DNA from: AWTP1-13 sp035550075
GTDB taxonomy: Bacteria; Pseudomonadota; Alphaproteobacteria; Rhizobiales; Hyphomicrobiaceae
Direction of reading: 5' to 3'
DNA length: 15,165 nt
NCBI GenBank assembly: GCA_035550075.1
Contig: DASZQG010000133.1
Span: forward strand, 1-15,165
This document shows positions 7,311 through 14,164 of this stretch, one piece after another. The first letter of the stretch is position 1. Each line of letters begins with the position of its first letter. The position numbers and the translations under genes are program-made. The notes beneath the pieces were generated by a model. It was given only the letters and a program-made list of their open reading frames with translations. It was not told the DNA's origin and ran no database searches.

Positions 7311-7319
7311 GATTTCCTT

Positions 7320-8030
7320 ATGCCACACAGCGCTGCCGTTGCTGATTTGCTTGGGCGCACAGCCCTCTTTGGCTCGCTTGCACAAAGCGAACGGGCGGAG
7401 ATTGCGCGCCAAATGCGCGCCGGTACGTTCGAGGCTGGCCGGCAGATTTTCGTGCGCGGCGATACCGGCCGCGACATCTACCTAGTGCGCAGAGGCCGCG
7501 TTCGCCTGTCGGTGCTGGCCGGGGATGGCCGCACGCTCTCGTTCAAGCACGCCGTCGAGGGCGACGTCTTTGGCGAGATTGCCGCCCTGGACGGCGGTCC
7601 GCGCACCGCCGACGCTATCGCCCTTACCCGGGTGGAAGCCAACGTACTGACGCATGAGCACATGCAAAACCTGATCCGGACTCACTCTTCCGTCGCTGCT
7701 GCCGCCATCAAATATATCTGCGAGCGTCTGCGCGAGACGAGCGCGCTGGCCGAAGGCGTTGCCTTGCTTCGCATCGAAGTGCGCCTTGCGCGGTTCCTGC
7801 AGTTGAAGGTTAAGATAGCCAATCCGCCGGCCGATGCGGTGGAGGTGCCGGTCGTGCTCGGAATCTCCCAGCACGAACTTGGCCTGCTGGTTGGAGCCAG
7901 CCGGCAAAAAGTGAACGAAGCGCTCAAAAAGCTCGAAAATGGAGGCGCCATCAAGCGCGCCCGCGGCCAGCTCCTATGCAATCCCACGGTTCTGAGGCGC
8001 GTCGCGGAAGACCCGCCGGCTGAGCGATGA
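7320..8030 (+). CDS. Crp/Fnr-family transcriptional regulator
   Basis: A 236-residue regulator with an N-terminal cyclic-nucleotide-binding fold (about 12-125) and a C-terminal winged helix-turn-helix (about 150-225). Phosphate-binding-cassette residues are present: FGE (Glu86) and GPRTA (Arg95, Thr96), matching the pocket that binds cAMP in Crp, so it may respond to cAMP or cGMP. No N-terminal Cys cluster is seen, arguing against an Fnr-type iron-sulfur sensor. The recognition helix reads GASRQKVNEALKKLE, differing from the SRETVSR pattern of E. coli Crp, so its DNA site probably differs. The start at ATG 7320 lacks a clear Shine-Dalgarno and follows a T-run. A cyclase-domain gene begins 144 bases downstream on the same strand. 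Confidence 0.9.
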   Translation: MPHSAAVADLLGRTALFGSLAQSERAEIARQMRAGTFEAGRQIFVRGDTGRDIYLVRRGRVRLSVLAGDGRTLSFKHAVEGDVFGEIAALDGGPRTADAIALTRVEANVLTHEHMQNLIRTHSSVAAAAIKYICERLRETSALAEGVALLRIEVRLARFLQLKVKIANPPADAVEVPVVLGISQHELGLLVGASRQKVNEALKKLENGGAIKRARGQLLCNPTVLRRVAEDPPAER

Positions 8031-8070
8031 GGCGTAATCAGGGATTTTGCTCGCGCAGCCCTTACTGTAG

Positions 8071-8090
8071 ATTGTCTTGCACGCGACAAT
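8071..8090 (+). promoter_or_regulatory. Dyad between regulator and cyclase genes (candidate operator)
   Basis: ATTGTC and GACAAT are separated by 8 bases, and an overlapping second dyad (CGCGA...TCGCG, 8083-8099) follows. The position, about 85-100 bases before the cyclase start, would suit an operator for the adjacent Crp-type regulator. It matches neither the Crp (TGTGA-N6-TCACA) nor the Fnr (TTGAT-N4-ATCAA) consensus exactly. Confidence 0.3.
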
Positions 8091-8174
8091 TGATCGCGTT
8101 GTCTAAGTCTCCAGGACAACCCCGGCCGTTCGGGCGTTCGAGAATGGCGTGCGTGAGGGAGTGAGTGAGGGGGC

Positions 8175-11100
8175 ATGAAATGCGCGGCGTGCAGTCAGTC
8201 CTTGCCGGCGAACGCTGCCATTTGTCTGCATTGCGGCGCAAGCGCACGCGGCCGGTTTGCCGGACGGGCTAGTGCGCAACTCGAGCGCCGCCTCCTCACC
8301 GTATTGTTTTGCGACCTCGTCGGATCCACCGAGCTTTCCGCGCGCCTTGACGTGGAAGACCTGAGCGACCTGCTGCGCAGCTATCAGCAGAACGCGCGCC
8401 GCATTCTGGAAAAGGCCGGCGGCCAGGTTGCACGCTATGCCGGCGATGGAATACTTGCGTACTTCGGCTATCCGGCCGCCAACGAAGATGATGCCGAGCG
8501 CGCCGTGCGCGCCGGCCTGGAGCTCGTGACCGACGCCGTCAAGGACATGCGCCTGCCGGAGCGCTTGAACGTGCGCGTGGGCATCGCGACCGGCGTGGTG
8601 GTGATCGGCGATGCGTCCGCCCCCGGCGCCGACCAGCCGCCGGTGATCGGCGAAGCCCCCAACCTCGCAGCGCGCCTGCAGGCGCTGGCGGAGCCCGGTA
8701 CGGTTGTCATCGCGTCCAATACGCAGCGCCTCGTGGGAGGGCTGTTCGACTACCGCGACCTCGATCTGCAGAACGTGAAGGGTTTCCCCGATCCGGTACG
8801 AGCCTGGCAGGTGCTGCGCCCAAGCCAGGTAGCGAGCCGCTTCGAGGCGCTGCGCTCCAAGCTTCCGCTCATCGGTCGCGACACCGAGATCGACGAGCTC
8901 CTGGCCCACTGGAATTGCGCCAAGGCCGGCGCCGGCCGGGCCGTCGTGCTGCAGGGCGATTCAGGCATCGGCAAATCCCGGCTTGCGTTCGAGTTCCTGG
9001 CGCGCGTGCGCACTGAGTTTCCGGTCATCCGGCGCTATTTCGCCTCCGAGCGCCACCAGGACAGTATGCTCCATCCGGTGCTGGCCCAGCTCCAGCAGGC
9101 GGCACTGCTCGACCGCACAGAGCCCGCCCGCGCCAAGCTCGAGAAGCTGCAGACACTGATCGGCACGGCGGACGCCGGCGGGCGCCAGATGGTGGCCCTC
9201 CTCGCCGACCTTATGGGGATTCCCGGGGGCGACCAGTTTGGCCTCACCACGCTGCCCCCGCGCCGCAAGCGCGACCTGCTGTTTGAAATGCTGCTCAACG
9301 GCATGGTCGGCGTGTCGCGGCAGCGCCCGATCGTGGTGTTGGCTGAGGATATTCACTGGCTTGATCCGACCAGCCGCGCGCTCCTCGACCAAGTCATTGG
9401 ACGAGTTGCGTCGGTTCCCGTTTTTTTGCTTCTCACGACCCGCACCGAGGCCGTGTGGCGCGATGCCCCGCACGTGTTTTCGATCCGCCTAGGTCCGATC
9501 AGCGTTCCGCACGCCATGCAGCTTGTCGAGGCCATCGCCGGCCAGGATCTGCCGATGCCGATCCGCCAGCAGATCGTGACCCGTGCTGATGGCATACCGC
9601 TCTATATCGAGGAGCTGACCAGGGCCGCGCATGAGGATCGAACCGGCAGCCGCCAGCGCCCGGGCGGCTCTGCCGAGCCGGCCATTCCGCCCAGCCTCCA
9701 TTCTTCCATGCTGGCCCGGCTCGATCATACGGGCGCGGCCGCCGACGTTGCCAAATTCGCGGCCGCCATCGGGCGCGAATTCACCGTCGATCTCCTGCAA
9801 GCCCTGTTGCCGTTGAGCAGCGCCCAGGCGTTGCAAACTTCGCTGGAACAATTGATTGCGGCCGAGATCATCCTGCCGGTGGGCCCGCCACCCTGGCGAA
9901 CGTTCTGCTTCCGCCACGCGCTGATCCAGGATGCCGCCCACGGCATGCTGCTTCGCAGCACGCGCAAAACCCTGCACGGCCGCATTGCCGGCGTGTTGTG
10001 CGAGCAGTTTCCCGAGACGGTGGCCATGCAGCCCGAGATCGTTGCGGGCCACTATGCCAGCGCCGAGATGCCGCGCGAGTCCGCCCGTTTCTGGCTGGCG
10101 GCAGGCGAGCGGGCGGTTGGACGCTCCGCGCTTACTGAAGCCGGCAAGCACTTCACCGCGGGCCTGGAGCAGACCCGGCTGCTGCCGCCCTCCTCCGAGC
10201 GCATGCGCCTGGAGCTCGACCTGCACCTCGCGCTTGGCCCCGCGACCATGGCGCTCAACGGCTACGCGTCACAGGAAGCGCTCAGCATCTTCTCCCGCGC
10301 AGAGCGCCTCGTTAGCCGCGTGGGCAGGCCCTCCGAGCACCTCGACGTGCTGCTCGGCCTCTTCAACGTCTACTATGGGCGCGCCGAGATGGAGCACGCG
10401 CTGGCCGTCGCGCGGCAGCACCTGGACTACGCGCGGCGGCACGGCCGGCATGAGGCGCGCGCACACTGCCTGATCGGGCAGACCTACTCGTCGATGGGCC
10501 GCTTTGCGGATGCGCGGCACCATCTGCAGACGGCGATCGATCTTTTCCGCGCCGGTGAGGAGCCGCCGCAGCAATGGGGGGTGTTCGCCGACCAGCGGGT
10601 CGTGGCCCATGCCCTGATCGCGGGCGTCCACTACGCGCTTGGCGATCCGGGGCAAACCTCGGTGAACACAGCCGAGTCCATTTCCCGCGCGCACAGGCTC
10701 GAGCACCCGCTGTCGCTCGCGCTGGCCCTGGTCACGCGGCTCCTGACGCCGTGCGGAGATTCCGTCGACGTCCTGGCGGCGCGCGCGGATGAAGCCGCCG
10801 AATTCTGCAAGCGGCACGGCTTTCGCAATTTCGAGGCCTGGGCGAACTTTGCCCGCGGCGCCATCACCGCGCGTCGCGGCGACCCGGCGCGGGGCATCGA
10901 GCAGATGCATGCCGCCATGGCGGCGAACGAGGCGATCCAGTCGCGGCTGTTCCGGCCGACGCAGCTTGCGACCCTGGGCGGAGCATATGCGAGGCTGGGC
11001 CGGCTGGACGAGGCGCGGCGCCTGGTGCGGGAAGCCATCGCAACCGCTGAAAAGACGGGCGAACGTCAGGTTGAACCGAGCCTGCACCGGCTGCTGGGCG

Positions 11101-11306
11101 AATTGCTGCTGGCCGCCAACCGCCGTGACGAAGCCGAAACCGAATTCATCCGTGCGCTTGCAGTGGCGCGCGCGCAGGGCGTCAAACTGGAAGAGGCGCG
11201 CATTCTTGCCTGCATCGCCGGGCTTGACCGAACGAAGACGGCGCCCGTCCGCCCCCGCACCTCGCGGCGCCTGCCAGCGTTGATGCGCGTCCTTCTGGGC
11301 ATGTGA
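8175..11306 (+). CDS. Zinc ribbon-class III cyclase-AAA ATPase-helical repeat signalling protein
   Basis: A 1043-residue multidomain protein. Residues 3-20 form a zinc ribbon (CxxC at 3/6 and 17/20). Residues 40-215 are a class III nucleotide cyclase domain with both metal Asp residues (Asp47 in FCDLVGST, Asp91 in AGDG) and the transition-state Asn163 and Arg167 (NLAARLQ). Base-selecting positions are atypical: Arg87 replaces the usual Lys and Pro156 the usual Asp/Thr. Residues 230-440 hold a STAND-like AAA ATPase with Walker A GDSGIGKS (261-268) and Walker B VVLAEDIHW (Glu391/Asp392). From about 620 to 1020 lie TPR-like helical repeats. No transmembrane segment is seen, so it is cytoplasmic. 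It probably makes a cyclic nucleotide under control of its ATPase/repeat module. The start is preceded by GAGGGGGC. Its stop lies 9 bases from that of a convergent gene. Confidence 0.88.
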   Translation: MKCAACSQSLPANAAICLHCGASARGRFAGRASAQLERRLLTVLFCDLVGSTELSARLDVEDLSDLLRSYQQNARRILEKAGGQVARYAGDGILAYFGYPAANEDDAERAVRAGLELVTDAVKDMRLPERLNVRVGIATGVVVIGDASAPGADQPPVIGEAPNLAARLQALAEPGTVVIASNTQRLVGGLFDYRDLDLQNVKGFPDPVRAWQVLRPSQVASRFEALRSKLPLIGRDTEIDELLAHWNCAKAGAGRAVVLQGDSGIGKSRLAFEFLARVRTEFPVIRRYFASERHQDSMLHPVLAQLQQAALLDRTEPARAKLEKLQTLIGTADAGGRQMVALLADLMGIPGGDQFGLTTLPPRRKRDLLFEMLLNGMVGVSRQRPIVVLAEDIHWLDPTSRALLDQVIGRVASVPVFLLLTTRTEAVWRDAPHVFSIRLGPISVPHAMQLVEAIAGQDLPMPIRQQIVTRADGIPLYIEELTRAAHEDRTGSRQRPGGSAEPAIPPSLHSSMLARLDHTGAAADVAKFAAAIGREFTVDLLQALLPLSSAQALQTSLEQLIAAEIILPVGPPPWRTFCFRHALIQDAAHGMLLRSTRKTLHGRIAGVLCEQFPETVAMQPEIVAGHYASAEMPRESARFWLAAGERAVGRSALTEAGKHFTAGLEQTRLLPPSSERMRLELDLHLALGPATMALNGYASQEALSIFSRAERLVSRVGRPSEHLDVLLGLFNVYYGRAEMEHALAVARQHLDYARRHGRHEARAHCLIGQTYSSMGRFADARHHLQTAIDLFRAGEEPPQQWGVFADQRVVAHALIAGVHYALGDPGQTSVNTAESISRAHRLEHPLSLALALVTRLLTPCGDSVDVLAARADEAAEFCKRHGFRNFEAWANFARGAITARRGDPARGIEQMHAAMAANEAIQSRLFRPTQLATLGGAYARLGRLDEARRLVREAIATAEKTGERQVEPSLHRLLGELLLAANRRDEAETEFIRALAVARAQGVKLEEARILACIAGLDRTKTAPVRPRTSRRLPALMRVLLGM

Positions 11307-11315
11307 CGGCGCCCG

Positions 11316-11681
11316 CTAGGCCAGGCACCATAGCGCAGCCGCCAAGCTTAGCGCGGCCGCGCTCAGAACCAGCAGCCCGCTTCGTCCATTGACGAAGGAA
11401 TCCGGCAGGGGCCGCAGCAGCAGCGGCGCGAACAGCAGCATCACGCCCCCTCCGATCACCGCCGCGTACCACGGCACCAGTGCCCATGCGCCGCCTACCG
11501 CTGCTACGACCGCCAGCACCGTCGCCAGCATGCTACCCCATAAGATGCAGGCCCCGGCGGTGCCCTTGAGGCTCGGCGCCCGATATTCCCCCGGAAACTG
11601 CCCGCTGACCGCCAGGCCATAGAGCGCGCAGAACAGCACCGCGCCCATGAACAGAAGCAGGGTGGACCAGGAGGGCAACAT
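11316..11681 (-). CDS. Small four-helix membrane protein
   Basis: A 121-residue, strongly hydrophobic protein with about four transmembrane helices (about 5-25, 40-62, 65-85 and 100-121), separated by short loops such as SGQFPGEYRAPSLKG. I do not recognise the family and assign no function. The start MLPSWSTLLLFMG at 11679-11681 is chosen because it begins directly at the first helix and has an AAGAA-like purine stretch upstream; an ATG at 11750 would add a charged tail lacking support. It converges with the cyclase gene and diverges from the PanB-like gene. Confidence 0.7.
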   Translation of the reverse strand: MLPSWSTLLLFMGAVLFCALYGLAVSGQFPGEYRAPSLKGTAGACILWGSMLATVLAVVAAVGGAWALVPWYAAVIGGGVMLLFAPLLLRPLPDSFVNGRSGLLVLSAAALSLAAALWCLA

Positions 11682-11721
11682 CGGCAGTTCTTTCTTTCGA
11701 TGCCGGACACCCGGCCGCGGC

Positions 11722-11787
11722 TTGACCGCGCGGGCACACCCGCCCAGCATACGATAAGACCTGTTTCAGGACGCCAGGGGGGAAACG
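11722..11787 (+). promoter_or_regulatory. Upstream region of the PanB-like gene, -35-like TTGACC and strong RBS
   Basis: TTGACC at 11722-11727 resembles a -35 element, but no good -10 lies at the right distance. A short dyad GCGGG-CACA-CCCGC (11730-11743) overlaps it. AGGGGGG at 11776-11782 is a strong Shine-Dalgarno five bases before the ATG and fixes that start. Confidence 0.3.
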
Positions 11788-12687
11788 ATGCCACAAGCTC
11801 CGGCCGCCGCAAGCGCGGCAGGCGAGAAAAAGCGCGAGAAGCGCACCATCTCCGAAATCCGACACTCCAAGAACACCGGCGAGAAGATGGTGTACATGTC
11901 GGTGCCGGACTACACATCTGCAAAGTGGGCGGAAATGGCGGGCGTCGACGTGGCGGTGGTGGGCGACAGCCTGGCCATGATCGCCCACGGGCATCCCTCC
12001 ACCATTCCGGCCACCATGGACATGATGATCATGCACGCGCAGGCGATCCGCCGCGGTGCACCGAACACGTTCGTGCTCGGGTGCATGCCTTACCAGAGCT
12101 ACAACACGGTGGACCGCGCGCTCGTTAACGCCACCCGCTTCATGCAGGAAGCCGGCAGCGATGCCGTCAAACCCCAGGGCGGCAAATCGCAGGCGCATAT
12201 TCTCAAAGCGCTGGTCGATGCGGGCATTCCCACCGCCTCCCACATCGGTCTCACCCCGCACACCATCGCCATGTTCGGTGGCTTCAAGATCCAGGGCCGC
12301 ACCGCGGAAGCCGCCATGAAGATCCTGGAGGACGCCTTGGCCATCGAGGACGCCGGCTGCTTCATGCTGGAGTTCGAGGCAGTACCGGCGGCCATCGCCA
12401 AGCTGATTTCCGAGCAACTCACCATACCTACCATCGGCATCGGCGCCGGCGTCGGCACCGACGGGCAGATCCTGCTGTGTCACGACCTGCTCGGCGTGTT
12501 CACCGACTTCAAGCCGAAGTTCACCAAGCGCTTCGCCAAGCTGACCGAGGTCGCCGTGGCCGGCATCCGGCAATACGTCAAGGAGGTGAAGGAAGGGACC
12601 TTCCCGGACGATGAGCACTCCTACTCGGTGAAGCCAGAGGAACTTGAGAAGTTCACCCGCATGGTGGCCAGTCGGCGGCAGGTCTAG
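11788..12687 (+). CDS. PanB-like protein (ketopantoate hydroxymethyltransferase family), divergent metal site
   Basis: A 299-residue TIM-barrel protein of the PanB family (phosphoenolpyruvate mutase/isocitrate lyase superfamily). True PanB adds a hydroxymethyl group from methylene-tetrahydrofolate to alpha-ketoisovalerate for pantothenate synthesis. Family signatures are clear: VVGDSLAM (Asp60, E. coli Asp45), RRGAPN, SHIGLTPHTIAMFGGFKIQG (His152), FEAVP (Glu197, E. coli Glu181) and IPTIGIGAG. But the Mg ligand Asp84 of E. coli is Cys99 (LGCMPY) and the ligand Glu114 is Gln130 (AVKPQGG); Lys112 is kept as Lys128. The usual TAYDY is SVPDY. A Lys/Arg-rich N-terminal extension of about 20 residues is present. 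Automatic tools will probably call this panB, but the altered site suggests another reaction or no Mg. It heads a run with a DUF6166 gene and a membrane hydroxylase. Confidence 0.85.
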   Translation: MPQAPAAASAAGEKKREKRTISEIRHSKNTGEKMVYMSVPDYTSAKWAEMAGVDVAVVGDSLAMIAHGHPSTIPATMDMMIMHAQAIRRGAPNTFVLGCMPYQSYNTVDRALVNATRFMQEAGSDAVKPQGGKSQAHILKALVDAGIPTASHIGLTPHTIAMFGGFKIQGRTAEAAMKILEDALAIEDAGCFMLEFEAVPAAIAKLISEQLTIPTIGIGAGVGTDGQILLCHDLLGVFTDFKPKFTKRFAKLTEVAVAGIRQYVKEVKEGTFPDDEHSYSVKPEELEKFTRMVASRRQV

Positions 12688-12787
12688 GCAGCCATGGCGC
12701 CGCGCGCCGGCAGCAGGCTCTCCGGCGCGATCCCGAGCGGGCCGGTCTACCGCCCCTTTCTTTACACCCCGCCGCGGCCTCAGTAGC

Positions 12788-13117
12788 ATGGCGCAGCAGG
12801 GGCACTCGGATTCATACGGAGCGATGAAGACCTACGAGGGGAAGCGCAGCATCGACGGGCTCGTCGTCACCGTGGACGGGGCCCGCCTTGCCGAACACTA
12901 CGAGGTGAAGCGCTTCACCAAATGGGGATTCGAGTGGACCTATGAAGGGACCAGCCCGCAGCAGCTTGCGCTCGCCATCCTCTATGACTACACGGGCGAC
13001 GCCGAGCGCGCTGTGCGGCTTTCGGAGCCCTTCATGAAACGGGTCGTTGCCAATCTCGACAACGACTGGACGCTGACAGGCGAGGAGATCGAGCGCGTCG
13101 TGCGGGAGCTCAGATAA
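12788..13117 (+). CDS. DUF6166-like protein
   Basis: A 109-residue soluble protein resembling DUF6166, a family of unknown function. Typical parts are KTYEGKRSIDGLVVTVDG near the N-terminus, a central GFEWTYEGTSPQQLALAIL and a C-terminal DWTLTGEEIERVV. I assign no function. The start is uncertain: ATG at 12788 gives MAQQGHSDS, while ATG at 12824 begins directly at the conserved KTYEG and would give 97 residues; neither has a well-spaced Shine-Dalgarno. It lies 100 bases after the PanB-like gene and 23 before the hydroxylase gene on the same strand, suggesting co-transcription. Confidence 0.75.
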   Translation: MAQQGHSDSYGAMKTYEGKRSIDGLVVTVDGARLAEHYEVKRFTKWGFEWTYEGTSPQQLALAILYDYTGDAERAVRLSEPFMKRVVANLDNDWTLTGEEIERVVRELR

Positions 13118-13140
13118 CTCGCGTCGGGAGGCTATGAGCG

Positions 13141-13911
13141 ATGGTCACGGAACGGCAGAAGGCATTCCGACAGGAATACCGGTCGCGCATCATGGGCTGG
13201 TACGACGGCTATCTCCACATCGCCATCATCTACGCGATGGGGGCCGCGGCGTTCTACATCTACCTCCAGCACATTGGCAACGTGCAGCCGTGGGAGTGGC
13301 TGGCGGTACCGGTCACCTTCCTGTTCACCAACGTGTTCGAATGGGCGGTCCACCGCTACATCATGCACCGCCCGGTCAACATCAAGGGCCTGCGCGCCAT
13401 CTACGAGCGGCACACCCTCAACCATCACCAGTTCTTCACCGATGAGGAGATGCGCTTCCGCGACCACAAGGACTGGCGGGTCACCGTGTTTCCGCCGTAT
13501 GCACTGGTGGTTTTCATCCTGATGTCGATGCCGCTCGGCATCGTGCTCGGCAACCTGTTCACCCCCAACGTCGGCTGGCTGTTCATGTGCACGACCACCG
13601 GCATGTACCTGATCTACGAGTTCATGCACTTCTGCTGCCACGTGGACGAGAACTGGTTCGTGCGCACCTGCCCGTTCGTCAACACGCTGCGCCGCCATCA
13701 CACAGCGCACCACAACGCGCGCCTGATGATGGAAACCAACATGAACCTGACGTTCCCGATCGCCGACTGGATGTTCGGCACCTCCGATCTCGACCGCGGC
13801 CTGCTCGGGCACCTTTTCAACGGCTACGACGCCGGCCACCTCAAAAAGAACCTGCGCAGCACGCCAAAGCCGCCCGACATTGCGGCCGCCCAGCCGCTCG
13901 GCAACTACTAG
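13141..13911 (+). CDS. Sterol desaturase/fatty acid hydroxylase-family membrane protein
   Basis: A 256-residue integral-membrane protein with the eight-plus-histidine di-metal signature of the fatty acid hydroxylase family: HRYIMH (His71, His76), HTLNHH (His91, 95, 96), HFCCH (His163, 167) and RRHHTAHHN (His186, 187, 190, 191). These enzymes use a di-iron site on the cytoplasmic face to hydroxylate or desaturate lipids such as sterols, fatty acids and carotenoids. Hydrophobic spans lie at about 24-43, 53-70, 118-140 and 144-165. The histidine set looks complete, so it should be active; the substrate is unknown. GGGAGG (13126-13131) sits 9 bases before the ATG. The next gene begins 14 bases after its stop. 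Confidence 0.9.
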   Translation: MVTERQKAFRQEYRSRIMGWYDGYLHIAIIYAMGAAAFYIYLQHIGNVQPWEWLAVPVTFLFTNVFEWAVHRYIMHRPVNIKGLRAIYERHTLNHHQFFTDEEMRFRDHKDWRVTVFPPYALVVFILMSMPLGIVLGNLFTPNVGWLFMCTTTGMYLIYEFMHFCCHVDENWFVRTCPFVNTLRRHHTAHHNARLMMETNMNLTFPIADWMFGTSDLDRGLLGHLFNGYDAGHLKKNLRSTPKPPDIAAAQPLGNY

Positions 13912-13925
13912 TCGCGGAGCGCGCC

Positions 13926-14111
13926 ATGCCGACCGACGTCAAAGCCATCCTGTCGGCCATCACGTTGCTGGTTGCGGTCGCGTTCGCCTACTGGGAGCGG
14001 GCGGACGGCAACGGGCACCTGTTCTGGTTCGTTATCGCCTTCGGCGTCTTTGCCGTGGTGGCGATGTGGGTGTTCCCCGAAGCCATGGGCAAGCCTACCA
14101 ACAAGAAATAG
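13926..14111 (+). CDS. 61-residue two-helix membrane protein
   Basis: A very small protein with two hydrophobic helices (about 5-22 and 31-51) joined by a charged turn, WERADGNGH, and ending in a Lys-rich tail, GKPTNKK. No family is recognised. CGGAG at 13915-13919 is well spaced before the ATG. It lies 14 bases after the hydroxylase gene, so it is probably translated from the same mRNA and might be an accessory subunit of that membrane enzyme (inference). Confidence 0.7.
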   Translation: MPTDVKAILSAITLLVAVAFAYWERADGNGHLFWFVIAFGVFAVVAMWVFPEAMGKPTNKK

Positions 14112-14116
14112 GCGGG

Positions 14117-14140
14117 GCGGCGCCGAACAGGATGCGCCGC
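14117..14140. terminator. Candidate hairpin between convergent genes
   Basis: GCGGCGC (14117-14123) pairs with GCGCCGC (14134-14140) around a 10-base loop in the 53-base gap between two convergent genes. The T-tract after it on the plus strand is poor (ATCGTTGTCT). It may serve as a weak bidirectional terminator. Confidence 0.35.
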
Positions 14141-14164
14141 ATCGTTGTCTGCATCGCCCGCACG

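Larger units (their letters stand above)
6981..7319. other. Divergent intergenic region upstream of the Crp-type regulator
   Basis: These 339 bases have no convincing gene. They contain a plausible promoter (7042-7071), two perfect hairpins (7189-7206 and 7210-7240) and a terminator-like hairpin with a T-run (7278-7310), all arranged toward the plus-strand regulator gene. I found no clear promoter for the minus-strand SCP2-like gene. Confidence 0.6.

Noticed and set aside
7119..7319. Longer N-terminus for the Crp-type regulator
   Set aside because: The extra 67 codons cross two hairpins and a T-run and lack similarity to the family; ATG 7320 gives the normal length.
8152..8174. GTGAG-type short tandem pattern before the cyclase gene
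   Set aside because: Only a few imperfect units; it more simply explains a purine-rich ribosome site.
11533..12789. Minus-strand open frame of 418 codons opposite the PanB-like gene
   Set aside because: Antisense composition; the plus-strand reading matches the PanB family along its length.
13132..13839. Minus-strand open frame of 235 codons opposite the hydroxylase
   Set aside because: Val/His/Asp-rich shadow; the plus strand has all hydroxylase histidine motifs.
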